Assembly: GCF_000801105.2 (NCBI RefSeq)
Contig: NC_079516.1
Coordinates: 50,575,265-50,639,264, forward strand
Direction of reading: 5' to 3'
Length of the DNA: 64,000 nucleotides
From: Raphanus sativus
Lineage: Eukaryota > Streptophyta > Magnoliopsida > Brassicales > Brassicaceae
Made by a program: the position numbers and the translations under genes. Position 1 is the stretch's first letter. The number at the start of each line of letters is the position of its first letter. Positions 11,888 to 23,480 of the stretch are shown here, piece after piece. The notes beneath the pieces were generated by a model. That model was not told where the DNA came from. It did not search any database and was given only the letters and a program-made list of their open reading frames with translations.

Positions 11888-12870
11888 TCAAGTTGGAGAG
11901 TGAAGATCAAGAACTCCCAACTTGGGAAGAAACTCATCAAATCCTTTGCGTCCAAGAGGCTTAGTGAAAATGTCTGCAAGTTGAGAATGAGTAGAAACAT
12001 GTATCGTTGCAATGGTCCTTTTGACTATCTCATCTCGTATAAAATGACAGTCATTCTCTACATGCTTCGTTCTCTCGTGAAAGACCGGGTTAGCGGCAAG
12101 ATAAATTGCAGACTTGCTGTCACAATGCAAAGGAATAGGAGACTTAGAAGTGAATTCCAAAAGTGCAAAGAAGATTACGTATCCAAAGGACTTCCTGAAC
12201 TGTCGATGACATTGCCCGATATTCAGCTTCACAACTCGAGCGTGAGACGCAGTCTTGTTTCTGTGTTTTCCAAGAGATAGGAGAGCCACCAAGAGTAATA
12301 AACCACCCAGTAAGGATCGGCGAGAAGTGCGACAGCCTGACCAGTCGGAATCGCACCAAACGGATAATGTGAGATCAGTATGAGCTCGAAGAAGGATATC
12401 CTGTCCTGGATTTCCTTTTAAATAACGCACCACGCGTAAGGCAGCGTTCCAATGCGCAAGCTTGGGTTTCTGCATGAATTGAGCTAGAAGATGAACCGAG
12501 TAAGCCAAGTCTGGACGCGTAACGGCAAGATAAATAAGACGTCCAATAAGTCGTCGATAAGCAGCGACGTCTGCAAGATCCGGGCCTTTGTCGAGAGCTA
12601 AGGTCTGATTTTGTTCGACCGGAAAAGCAACTGGTTTAGCCGCCAGGAGACCAGTTTCTTCGATAATGCCAAGAGCATACTTCCGTTGGCAGAGATAAAT
12701 TCCAAGAGGTCCACAAGCAAGTTCCAAACCAAGGAAATATTTAGAGACCCAGGTCCTTCATATGGAAGCATCGATTCATATAATCTTTGAATGATGCCAA
12801 GAGAGACGGGTTACTTGCGGAAACCACAAGATCATCCACATAAATAAGTACCTGAATGTATACTCTTGGC
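11888..12870 (-). pseudogene. Copia Pol remnant: RT C-terminal half and RNase H
   Basis: On the minus strand the sequence reads through LIYVDDLVVSAS (the RT catalytic YVDD) and, after a frame break near 12735, FLGLELACGPLGIYLCQRKY, the RT connection region and the start of RNase H (YLKGNPGQDI, CDSDWSGC). A second break near 12300 moves the LTGFFITLGGSPISW-type and SSCEAEYRAM blocks into another frame before the original frame resumes at HCDSKSAIYLAANPVFHERTKH. It ends GRKGFDEFLPKLGVLDLHS beside the polypurine tract. The order and motifs are those of plant Ty1/copia Pol. The first half of RT and everything upstream are deleted, with the PBS joined almost directly to the YVDD region. It cannot make an active enzyme. 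Confidence 0.85.
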
Positions 12871-12899
12871 ATTATCGAAGAAACCTGGCTCTGATACCA

Positions 12900-13080
12900 T
12901 GTCAAAAAACCTAGAAGAATGAAATAGTTTCTTGTATTGATAGAGGTCGACAGACCTAAGGTATATATACAAACGGTTTTGACCTAATATCACAAGATAT
13001 GTACACAAAGATATAAAGGAATATTTACATAACTGATCATATGAAAATATACGATAACATATTCGTATATATCCTCAATA
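12900..13080 (-). repeat. 5' LTR of the deleted copia element
   Basis: 181-bp partner of the LTR at 11701-11881. On the minus strand its end (TTTTTTGACA) is followed directly by the initiator-tRNA primer-binding site, which fixes it as the 5' LTR. Confidence 0.9.
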
Positions 13081-13103
13081 GAGAGAAAAAGACCTAGAGT
13101 GAG

Positions 13104-13193
13104 ATGGATACTAGAGAAATCAACAGTTCTACGTCCGCCGCGGGATCCATATCTTTTCAAAGCAGCCTGATTCACAGTGGCAAGCTTGTTCAG
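13104..13193 (+). pseudogene. HOS1: HOS1 exon 1 remnant (E3 ligase gene fragment)
   Basis: A 30-codon ATG-initiated segment starts MDTREIN, continues with SAAGSISFQ and ends GKLVQ at a GT splice donor. From memory, Arabidopsis HOS1 (At2g39810, a RING-type E3 ligase and nuclear-pore-associated cold/flowering regulator) starts MDTREIN, has a similar SAARSIS stretch, and has VQ near this point. Its position, just before DAR2 (At2g39830), agrees with Arabidopsis gene order. None of the RING or later HOS1 sequence appears downstream, and the eIF6-like gene expected between them is also missing. I infer a remnant left by gene loss; its leader is interrupted by the copia element. The match is short, so confidence is moderate. 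Confidence 0.55.
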
Positions 13194-13712
13194 GTCTTCC
13201 TCTAAATCCTTTCGATTTCGTAGATTTTGTTCTTTCCGTGAAGCTTAACCCTAGTCTTAGGGTATATACCTTAAGCATAGAGAATGAGAGGAAGAAGTGG
13301 TGTAAAGAGGGAGAAATGGTAGAGTGAGCTGTGTACTCCGGAACAACAAATATATATAAGAAACACTATGGTCCATATGTGGAGAGATTTGCATAATGAG
13401 TATGCTTGATTTTATGATATATTTCTATACATTGAAATTAAATTACAATAATATTAATCATAATTCGTCTCAACATAAATTGCTTTTAGGAATCTAATTG
13501 ATTTTTTTGTTATTAGTATTATTCAATAATTGTTTATATAAAAAAAACCTCCAAACAACCAAATCCTCCCATTCAAAAAGGGAGACAGAGCCAGTTCTGA
13601 GATTCTATAAAAAGTTAAAAACAAACCTTTTGTGTGATCCTTCCAATCCAAATCAAACATATAGTAAGATGAAAGAAACATAACATAAACACTGTGAACG
13701 TCACTGGTAAGT
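13194..13712. other. Intergenic: HOS1 intron remnant and DAR2 3' flank
   Basis: The first 100 bp look like a plant intron start (T-rich, with a CCCTAG phrase). The rest is AT-rich and includes the probable 3' UTR of DAR2 on the minus strand. No other gene is seen. Confidence 0.5.
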
Positions 13713-16700
13713 TTACAAAGGAAAAGTTCCAGTGTAGCGGATATGATCGAGTGTACGATGCAGACCGTACTTAGACACTGCTGCATTTGCTGCTCTGAAA
13801 CCTCCTCCATAAGCTGGAGATGCGTCGTGTGCTATCTGATGCTTAAAGAACTCACCAAGCTTCTTCTCCATATTTGATTTCCCTCCTTTTTTGTTAGAAA
13901 ACGAAGATGATGATGATGACGTTGAAGGCACGTTTCTTGAAAGAGGATCTGAGAGAACTTCGGATTCAAGCCACATGTATGAGAGGACTTGGCAGATACC
14001 TTCCTCTACCTCAGGGTTTAGGTTCCTATACCCTAGTGAAATCAATAAATTAAAACTAATTAGATGCTTTTCTTGGAACTAAATTAGTGAACAAGAAATT
14101 CAATAAACGTTTCCAGATGCTTAAATCAGAATATGTATAGCTCAGTTGGATTACTTTATTATGAAATGAAACGATGAATCATAATCTATTAATTATTAAA
14201 ATATAGTATTATATTTTACAATTATATGAAGCATATTACATGAATATAATATTACTTATTAATTATTCCTTTATCTAAGCCGACTGGATTTCAAACCGAA
14301 CCAAGCCAAGATTCGCACTCTTTTGGTGAAGAAAAGAAATTGATGGAGAATATATAGTAAGTACCTTTGAGCCTTAGCCATCCATGCATCAGCTCGTGGG
14401 CGAGAATGGCTCCGGTGAGTAATCTTCAACCACCAAACCATCATTACGTTATTAATCATTTGCCGATCTTTATCGTTCAAGCAATGGTCGAACAGTGAAT
14501 ATGAGAGTTGAGCAAGTAATATGTACCTTGGGAGGCCATAAAGAACAAGGATCGCAGTGACTTCACATTTTCGTGTAAGCTTTCGTGGCTGAGTTCTCAT
14601 ACCATAAAGACGGTGAGCGCCAAGTCTCGGTCTTTTAAGAACCTTTTAAGAACCAAACATGTAAGAAACAGAGCAAATTAATATTTAGAATCAGATATTT
14701 TCTAACAATAATTTGAGAAAACTTACACTTGTGACTGTCTGTTCTTCAGACAAACATAAACCTCTCGTCTCTGGCATGTGATGGTATCCCTATGGGAAAA
14801 TAAAAACAAAGGAAGTTTAAATGTAATTTGAGAGAAACCCAGCGAGAAAATATTATGTATAAGTCTAAAGATCATAGATTACGTTTTTCTCTCCGACAAT
14901 AGCGTCATTGAGCGCTTCTCGTTGAACAAGAAGCATAGGAATCTGTTGCTCAAGTTTCATGTACATTCCTTCGTAATAGTCTCGTATAGCATGGTAGAGA
15001 GGTTGACAATCTCCTGTATCGGTTATCGCAGTTTCCATGCATTCTAAACATAAACTTCTCCCATCTTCTAACGTGTAATATCTCACGTCCCATGACTTCA
15101 TTGTCACAACATAGAAAAAAAATGGTACTGATTTGTATAGACTTATCAATTAATCAATAAGAAATATTTCATTGTTAATATTTGATTACCTCCAAACGTT
15201 CGCAGCTACAGCAACGAGCGGTCTTATCGTACTCATGAGAGGGACAATACTTTTGATTCCAAAACGGATGGCATCGATACTCGATCAAGCCAGCATCATT
15301 AGTTGGGATCTAACCAGAGTAGAATGAGGTTAGTCCAATATTTTAAACGTGCATGAATCTAAATAATGTTGTATAGTTGCTTACAAAATGGTGACAAACT
15401 TCGCATTTAGGATGAGTAAGCTCTTTGAAACAAATCTTGTGATATGGTTTCGTTCCTGACAGAGAGAACTTTGAACCAAGCCAGAGACAGAACATACAAA
15501 GTTAGTACTCATTTCCAACAAAAAAGTATATATCATATTCATACGTATTATGGTAAGTGTGGATATATGTAAAGATACCTCGTGCTCAGTGATAGGGTAA
15601 CGACAAGAGTGGCAACAAAAACATTCAGGATGAAAGAATGTTCCCATGCATCCTAGGTAGTTCCCCATTCCGATATCACGGTTGCATCCGCCGCATATTC
15701 TGCTAAAAAATAGTAGTAGAAACGTCACTTTATTGCAATTTTAAATACATTTGAAGTTATAATTCTATAAAACTTAATTAAGAATGTGTTTTGTTGTACC
15801 TTTGTCTTCTTCTGAATTGATAAGTAGGTTCATAAGGTGGAATAAAAGATGGTGGATTGACTCCACCGTGAAATGGCCTTGGAAAATCTGAATTGTTATC
15901 CATAGACCAACCATAACCTGCCCAAAATAACATAATTCAATCTCTAATCTAAAGAAAAAATATTTTAGTTAATTCTGATTTTCTCTAGTTTAATATGTAC
16001 TCATAAATGTTAGACAAGAGATACCATGTGGCCGCCTCCTATCGTCAGCTAGAGAAAGTGACATTGCACGATCGAGTTCTTCTTTGTCTCGTGCACCTCT
16101 CGAACGATCGTCCTGGTTCGTTAACACGAACATCCAAAAAATGTAAATTAATTCGTTTATCATGACATCAGCAGTACGTAAAAATATATTGATGAAATAG
16201 TTTAACATATAAAAAACTAGAAACAAAAATAATAGTCCACCATATACATATCGATTTCATCTTTTAGAGATTCTACTTAGGTGACTAAATATCGTTAGTA
16301 GTGCTTATGGGTATCAAAGTAGGCCACCTCAAATCTAATCCACCTCTTCCATCATGTAATGGGTGATTTGTGTTCATTTTTTATTTCATGGACTGAGAAT
16401 TATATTCTTAACCCAATGAGATAGGTAGTCATATTAACTTGAAAATAAAATTAAAATACTTATTAATTTCTATTTTAGTATTACTATAGTAGTATTATAA
16501 TTTAATAATACACTAAGTATACAGAAATGTAAAAGAAAAACGTATATCAAACTAACTCATAACTATTACTAATACTAATATTCGTCGGATACAATAAATT
16601 GTCCTAATTGAACCGACATACGAACCTATTTCTACCTAACTCTGTCGTCACATTGTAACATCATCTCAATTTAGGCATTAAAAGCCAATGAGACTCATGA

Positions 16701-17330
16701 CAACAATTAGGTAACAAATGTACCAAATAATTATTAGTTTCATGGATGTGACAATTTCACAGAATGTACAACTACAAGACCCGTGATATTTCAATTAACA
16801 TGAGAAACAATGAAAAACAATAGTAATATTCACATGTCTTTTGCATATTGCTTTAATATTAGAAATCACGTGTCTATAGTATATGTGCAGGTCTAAAAAG
16901 AAAGGAAAAAAAGACCGAAAATATTAATTAAAACTTAACGATTAGTTATTCAATTTATATTTTAAGAAAATATTTACCAAAGATGAAGGATGTAGAGGAA
17001 AGACCATGTTCTCGTCCTCTTGAAACTGAGGAGGATGATGATTAGTGCGAGCACCACCACCACCGCCACCATTAGAGCCACTCTTGAAAAGCTTACTCAC
17101 CCATTTCATCAAGTTCCATCTCTTATCTCTGTATGTTGATGAAGATGATGACCCAGCTTCCCCTATTATTTTATGAAAACGTTATTAGGTTAGCAAGTTT
17201 CTATACACGGTGCATGGGCAAATATTTTGGAAAGAAAAGAAAACGCACCAAAGATACAAGGATTGGAGATATGGCTAACATGAGCAACACCGTATGAAGA
17301 AGATGATGAGGACGAGGAAGAAGAATCCAT
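13713..17330 (-). CDS. DAR2: DA1-related protein 2 (LIM domain, zinc peptidase)
   Basis: Twelve exons join in frame: 17330-17249, 17162-16978, 16112-16025, 15917-15800, 15699-15579, 15468-15385, 15309-15190, 15095-14883, 14789-14727, 14642-14527, 14423-14365, 14032-13713 (1569 nt, 522 aa; Arabidopsis DAR2 is about this length). All junctions are GT-AG. The protein has a Ser-rich N-terminus, a basic MKWVSKLFK stretch, a ubiquitin-interacting-like helix ([15 protein letters not shown], about residues 99-113), and a LIM zinc-binding domain from CGGC (about 160-220) followed by a LIM-like Cys-rich segment ending CCSCERLE. The DA1-family C-terminal domain carries the zinc-peptidase motif HELMH (about 406-410) and EEGICQ. 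DA1-family proteins are ubiquitin-activated peptidases that limit organ growth; DAR2 acts in root meristem and endoreduplication control. No lesion is visible. A telomere-repeat Mutator-type element sits about 420 bp upstream of the ATG. Confidence 0.93.
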
Positions 17331-17749
17331 ATGACGATGAAGAATGTCCCACACGTGTGTTATATATCTTTGAAAACGTGTGAGTGAAGAGAAAACGACA
17401 GCCCTAGAGAGAAGCAAAGAAGGAGGAAGAAGATGAAGTTATAAGTCATTAATTGTTATTAGAGAATAAAAACATATATGAAAAGAGAGAATCTTTGCAG
17501 AAGAGATCGGGCTAAAAAATATAAAGAAAAAAAAGAAAAGGAAGAGATGCTTAGCTTCTGAAAGGAAAGGAACAGAGAGAAAGAGATGTTTTTAAGAGAA
17601 TATTTATATTTTTGCTGAGGCGGAGAATCTCTCAAACAACGGTGTGGGGAGGATGAAGAGAGTTGAAACCTTTTAAAGCTTCTCTCTTTTTCATTTTTCG
17701 AAAAAATTAATCCCAAAAGTGAAATTGTAAACGAAAGTAATAATAAAAA

Positions 17750-19347
17750 GAACAAAACTTGGCTTCACCCCCTAAGGTGAACCTCTACATTCACCCACCA
17801 ATAGGAATGAGTTAATTGAGATTTGATATCTCTTAAAAAAGGAAACCAAGTAATAAGAATTTAATGAAATAAAATTATGTTTTTAGATAAATAAAAAATA
17901 GTAGCAATTATAAAAAAAAAATTTTTTTTTAGTATTAATAAATCCGTCAGAAAATATTAAACCCTAAACCCTAAATTCTAAATACTAAACCCTAAACCTT
18001 TGGGGAAAGCCTGAACCCTTGGGCAAATCCTATACCCTAAATCGTTAATCTTAAACCCTAAACCCTTAATCATAAACCATAATATTAAACCCTAAATTCT
18101 AAACACGAAACCCTAAACCCTAAACTCTTTGACAAATATTAAATCATAAATTCTTAATACTAAACTATAAACCATTTTGAAATTAATGATTTATGGTTTA
18201 GTATTAGAGGTTATGATTTAGGGTTTAGGGATTAGGATTTAGTTTATGGTTTGGTTTAAATTTAAAGATTTAGGGTATAGGATTTGCCCAAGGGTTCAGG
18301 CTTTTCCCAAGGGTTTAGGGTTTATATTTAGAATTTAAGGTTTAGGGTTTAGAATTTAGAGTTTCGGGTTTAGTATTTTCTGACGGATTTATTAATATTA
18401 AAAAGAATATATTTTTTTGATACTTACTACTATTTTTATTTATCTAAAAACATAATTTTATTTCATTAAATTCTTATTACTTGGTTTCCTTTTTTAAGAG
18501 ATATCAAATCTTAATAAACTAATTCCTATTGGTGGGTGAATGTAGAGGTTCACCCACCAATAGGAATTAGTTTATTAAGATTTGATATCTCTTAAAAAAA
18601 GAAAACCAAGTATTAAGAATTTAATGAAATAAAATCATGTTTTTAGATAAATAAAAATAGTAGCAAGTATAAAAAAAATATATTCTTTTTAATATTAATA
18701 AATCCGTCAGAAAATACTAAACCCTAAACCCTAAATTCTAAACCCTAAACCTTAAATTCTAAATACTAAACCCTAAACCCTTGGGAAAAGCCTGAACCCT
18801 TGAGCAAATCCTATACTCTAAATCTTTAAATTTAAACCAAACCTTAAATCATAAACTAAATCCTAATCCCTAAACCCTAAATCATAACCTCTAATACTAA
18901 ACCCTAAATCATTAATTTCAAAATGGTTTATAGTTTAGTATTAAGAATTTATGATTTAATATTTGTCAAAGAGTTTAGGGTTTAGGGTTTCGTGTTTAGA
19001 ATTTAGGGTTTAATATTATGGTTTATGATTAAGGGTTTAGGGTTTAAGATTAACGATTTAGGGTATAGGATTTGCCCAAGGGTTCAGGCTTTCCCCAAAG
19101 GTTTAGGGTTTAGTATTTAGAATTTAGGGTTTAGGGTTTAATATTTTCTCACGGATTTATTAATACTAAAAAAAATATTTTTTTTATAATTGCTACTATT
19201 TTTTATTTATCTAAAAACATAATTTTATTTCATTAAATTCTTATTACTTGGTTTCCTTTTTTAAGAGATATCAAATCTCAATTAACTCATTCCTATTGGT
19301 GGGTGAATGTAGAGGTTCATCTTAGGGGGTGAAGCCAAGTTTTGTTC
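17750..19347. mobile_element. Dimeric Mutator-type foldback element with telomere-like repeats
   Basis: The termini are inverted repeats starting GAACAAAACTTGGCTTCA, flanked by a perfect 9-bp duplication TAATAAAAA (17741-17749 and 19348-19356). A 9-bp duplication is the mark of Mutator superfamily (MULE) insertion. The whole 1598 bp is a near-perfect palindrome centred at about 18548. Each roughly 800-bp half is itself an element with inverted ends (ACCTCTACATTCACCCACC at one end, its complement at the other), so this is a head-to-head dimer of a smaller foldback unit. The interior is packed with CCCTAAA in the outer part of each half and TTTAGGG in the opposite sense, plus CCCTTGGG phrases. 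It has no coding capacity. A related single unit lies at 26012-26787. Confidence 0.85.
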
Positions 19348-19356
19348 TAATAAAAA

Positions 19357-20635
19357 TCTACTTTTTGGGTTTTGATGGCGACGCCGTCCCGGTCCGGTCC
19401 TACTATCCCAATTAAGTTTTGTGGTTTAACTTTGGTTTGCTATGATATTGTATGGTTAGTTCTTAGGCTTAGGTATTGATCTCGGTCCCACTATTTGTTT
19501 GACACTGATTTATCCGATATAAATTATAGAGAATATTATAAATTATGATAAGTATTACAAAATGATTTTATAACCAATAATTATATTTATCTCATGAAAA
19601 TCCATGTTTGAAGGTATACTAAATCGTACTTGCATTGCATTTAATCATTTTATAAAGATTCATTTCTAACGGTTGTACTGCACTATGTTGAAGATTTTTT
19701 TTTCAATATTTTCTCTTAAAAGCTATGTAATTGGAAATAAATTGCATTTTTGGATTCGAACCTCATTAGATAATGGACTAAAAGGCTAGGCCAGCTACCA
19801 TTATCTAGGATTTGAATTTTAAGTTGCATGTCCTCATAAGACATTGTTACGTTATGTGCTTTACGTTGTTAATTGATATTTGTTTGTTAGTTTATCTTTT
19901 TCTTACGGTGGCGTGACTTTAGGCTGTACACGATAAAGATGCGCTTTTGCAACGTTAAACGCAAATTGCTTTATGAAAACTCAAACGGCAGACCAATTAT
20001 AATAGTATAATTGGGGGCATCAATATATAGGAAGGTCATGACCCTTGATGACGACACAAAGGTGAAAGAGGCCTCAAAGTGGAATCAAACCCCCAATTTT
20101 CACAGAACAAAAGCTTAACCTACAATTACTTTAAAGTAATTTTTCATAAATCAAAGTAAATAGGTTGTATTAAAGACAGCATCAGATCAAATCTAGCTTT
20201 TCCAGGACCAGTTTTCACCTTGAGATCTGACCATTTCATTATCAACTTGCTAAAGTCAATCTATGTATGGACGATCTGGCCATTTCTTTATCAACTTGTT
20301 TTGATTAAAGTTGCTTATTTTTGGAACATCTCATTTGAATAACACATTCTGTTTAATTTATTATAATATAGTTTAAACTAATTTAATTTCATTCTACAAA
20401 ACTGTCAAAGTTCTACAATACGCTCTGTCAGTTAACTGGTGGTTATAGTGTTATAGTGTTTGAGCAAGCTAACTGGTGGTTATAGTGTTTCTCCATGCCG
20501 GTGATTGTTTTTTTCTTCCTTTCATATGTAGTAGACAACATTTTAAAAGGTGTATCTCACAAGAAACATTGTTGTATCGTCAAATACAGCTTTGTATAGA
20601 ATATCAACGAGTTGATTCCCTGCCGTGGAGTATGC
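19357..20635. other. Gene-free region between MULE and SINE
   Basis: No gene found. A short tandem duplication of GTTATAGTGTT occurs near 20443-20490, each with a preceding AACTGGTGG phrase. Otherwise this is AT-rich sequence without recognisable elements. Confidence 0.5.
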
Positions 20636-20838
20636 TATTTGGACGAGTTTTTTTTTTTTTTGATAACCGTGGGGTTCCCAGGCGGTAAACCCAAACTAAA
20701 CCCCACGAGACCTTCCATCCGGGCACGCACGGTTATAGGCGGAAAGGTGGCCAAGGCGACTCGAACCCAGGACGGGCACTCCAGCTAGAGTTCCATTACC
20801 ACTAGGCCAAAAACTCTTGGTTTATTTGGACGAGTTTT
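20636..20838 (-). mobile_element. tRNA-derived SINE with 16-bp target duplication
   Basis: The sequence TATTTGGACGAGTTTT occurs at 20636-20651 and 20823-20838. The roughly 171-bp body, read on the minus strand, has an RNA polymerase III A box (TGGCCTAGTGG) and B box (GGTTCGAGTC) about 35 bp apart, both of tRNA type, and ends GGTTATC followed by an A run. This is a typical Brassicaceae tRNA-related SINE (SB-like); I do not assign the subfamily. Confidence 0.88.
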
Positions 20839-23380
20839 AAAGCTGGATTTCTCCATATTTCTGAATAGAAACAAGTGATCTCGAGATTTCTCTGTATCGT
20901 GGAAATTTGGTTTTGAAAAATAAAAATCTTAGGCTTAATTCTTAGTTTAAAAACTAAGTATATTTTGAACCTTCAGTTTATTTCTGAAACTATTTTTTTC
21001 TGTATAATCTATAAATTGATTTATTTTACTGTGATTTATATGATTATTGTTACAAAGTATATGCATCACTTTACCAAAGAAAAAGTATATATACATCACA
21101 TGAAACGTGAGGCTATAGGGAGTAGCCGATGCAAAATCCAACACCCGCAGCATTTGTCTTTAATCACCTAAAATCTATCAATTTACTTTCTTATCTTATG
21201 ATACATCTTATCCAACTTGTTAAAAATTCTTATAACTTTGTTATCTGTAAAGATCTTTGGTGAAAAAGCCTATAGGAGAGAAACGTGGAGGTGAGTTGGA
21301 AAGAATGAACCAAAACCCTTTACGATATTTCACCCCAAGAGAAAAGAAATTGAATATTTGCACTCTCTACACAAACATTATAGTGTATTTAGCTATATAC
21401 ACATTTCAATTCATCCCCCACATATTTCTAATTTACAATTATTTTACTGCCCCTATTACCTATATTATGTACATAGCTAGCTAAGAAAAAGTATTTTGGT
21501 CGAGAGTGAAAAAATTCTATTATTCCTCTTCTTTGTTTATCATCTCTCTCTACTCTCATCTCATAAACTTGTTTTTATTTTTATTTTTTATTTATTTTTA
21601 TTTTTTGTAAACTAACTTGTTTTTATTTTTAGAATCTTCATTTTTTACAAATTTGAAATCTCCACTATCTCCACCATCCATTCATCATCATCTCACATTC
21701 CTCAGTGCCACCTCCAATCTCCGTTTCCCTTCCCATCTGATCCAACCCATTTTTTCTTTTACAAAATCTTCTTCGAGTTCAAACCCAAATCTCTATCGTC
21801 GGCACCGGAGGACATGCCTCTTCTCCCGCCTGACTTAAACTCGTGATCCAAAAACAAGATCCAGTCTCTAAAACCACCAACTCTATCCACTCGTTGTTAC
21901 ATGATATAATCTTCTATATCCTTCCAACTGCGTAGTACCAACTGCAACAAATGTGCCACTGCTTATACATTTGTATATATATTTAAAACAATAAAAATTT
22001 TAACCAGATACTATTTTACTTATATTTTTCTTATTATCTTTTACATTCTTTGTTAGACTGCTAACATATTCAGTATTATTAGATTGACAACAACTTAAAT
22101 AGCGTATGAGAAATTGTTTCTACATTTAACGTTTTCAATTTTTTTTGTTGGATTAATTGTATTGATGTTAACATATCTAATAACATATAACAATTTTATT
22201 CATACCTTTACATGTATCTTTATGATATGTGGTTCATTGATTAAACAACACGACAGATTATTCGGCCATCTCATTTGACTAATCTCATTATATTATCTTC
22301 TTTTATGGATTAGAACCGATTATACTCAATGATTTTTCTTTTGTACTCCACTTTAGTGCTTGTATTGCATGCCTATTTTATGAATATTAATGTTTATGTT
22401 GTATGATAACAATTTAACTTGGTTACTCACTAGCACAATAAAACATAAATATACTTCAAGTGACACCTCTCTATAAAATATCATAAACAGCATTTGATCA
22501 AAGAGCAGATATAATCTGAAATAAATACCGACTAACAAATAAAGTGTACGTGTAAATTGAAGTATAACCTTGCTATCTTGTATATTAACTCTCTATAAAA
22601 TAACTTTACCATCATTTTTTCAAATATCCTAGAAAAATGAAAGTTAATACCAGCTAACATATAAAGTGGTCGGATAAGTGGGAGTATAGTATGCTAACTT
22701 TCATATTAAATTGTTTTTGTCGAAAGAAGCAAAAACAGATGAACGTCTTTCGAAAACGAGCACTGTGGAAATTTATGTTCCTAGATAGTATGTTAGTTGA
22801 TAAGATTTTAAACGTGTAATAATGGAGATGTCTCTATGATTCATCAAAATGTGGATTCCAAATAGTAAACAACAAGAAATAAATTCTGAAATTACTTTCA
22901 TGTAATAAGAAAACAGTTTTCTTCATAAGAAACTCCAGCACGGATCTTTGCTCGGTTTGCGCGCAAACAAGTTTTGAGACGGAGTCGTATTGATCATCTT
23001 AAGGAATGACTCGAGGAATCTTCGAACAAAAGAGAAACGAAAAGGTTGAACCCCGCGAGATTGAACTCGTGATCTTATACAAAACTGTGGTCATGAATAT
23101 GTGTGTGATCAAGTGTATACAGACCAGAGATTATGTAAGCCATTATGGTGGAACATACCTTCTTCAGTTTTTTTTTTAGATTCATCAGAAAAAAAACAGA
23201 GAAAAAAGATTGGGAAGAACAGTTACAACAAAAAAAAAAGATGGGGAAGAAGATAATGACAATGAGAGAGAAAATGACAGCTAATACCTATGAACTCGAT
23301 CTATGAGCAATTTATCAAAGGGTTCCAAAAGTAATTTTACATACTATATATCTACTGTAGCTTTTGCACATTTACTGTTT
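20839..23380. other. Gene-free region with a GC-richer patch
   Basis: No gene found. At about 21617-21840 a pyrimidine-rich stretch gives an open frame of low complexity with no matching motifs. At 22930-23160 a less AT-rich patch contains GATTGAACTCGTGATC, whose complement resembles a Pol III B box, but no A box is seen at the right distance. Confidence 0.45.
21566..21631 (-). mobile_element. Ultra-short poly(A)-type insertion (T-rich)
   Basis: AACTTGTTTTTATTTTTA occurs at 21566-21583 and 21614-21631, flanking a 30-bp T-rich insert ending TTTTTTGTAAACT. The low complexity makes this case weaker than the others; slippage is an alternative. Confidence 0.45.
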
Positions 23381-23480
23381 AGGGTAGTTTACTAATTGAA
23401 AAAATTGGCAAATTGGGCAAATCGCAAGTTTGAAATGAGGGAATTGGGCGACCTCAAGTTTAAATTAGCCAATTGAGCAA
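23381..23480 (+). repeat. Left arm of a 4.4-kb-spaced inverted repeat
   Basis: This stretch (AATTGGCAAATTGGGCAA, then CAAGTTTGAAATGAGGG, GACCTCAAGTTTAAATTAG) matches the complement of 27745-27850 imperfectly over about 90 bp. The two arms may be diverged terminal repeats of a large non-autonomous DNA transposon enclosing 23.4-27.85 kb. I found no convincing target duplication. Confidence 0.5.

Larger units (their letters stand above)
11701..13080 (-). mobile_element. Internally deleted Ty1/copia element, intact ends
   Basis: A 1380-bp element bounded by the 5-bp target duplication GAGAG (11696-11700 and 13081-13085). It has two 181-bp LTRs differing at two positions. The primer-binding site TGGTATCAGAG (complement of initiator Met-tRNA) lies next to the 5' LTR on the minus strand at 12890-12900, and a polypurine tract GAGGGGGG precedes the 3' LTR. 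Only 1018 bp of interior remain: the RT from its YVDD motif onward and a frameshifted RNase H. Gag, protease, integrase and the front of RT are gone. With intact cis signals it could have been mobilised in trans. At a commonly used rate of 1.3e-8 per site per year, two differences in 181 bp suggest an age well under one million years; this is a rough estimate. Confidence 0.9.

Noticed and set aside
17950..19150. Interstitial telomere from a chromosome fusion
   Set aside because: The repeats are degenerate, present in both orientations, and lie inside an element with inverted ends and a 9-bp target duplication, so transposition explains them better.
23040..23090. tRNA-like B box (complement of GATTGAACTCGTGATC)
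   Set aside because: No A box at the needed distance, no A tail and no target duplication; insufficient for a tRNA gene or SINE call.
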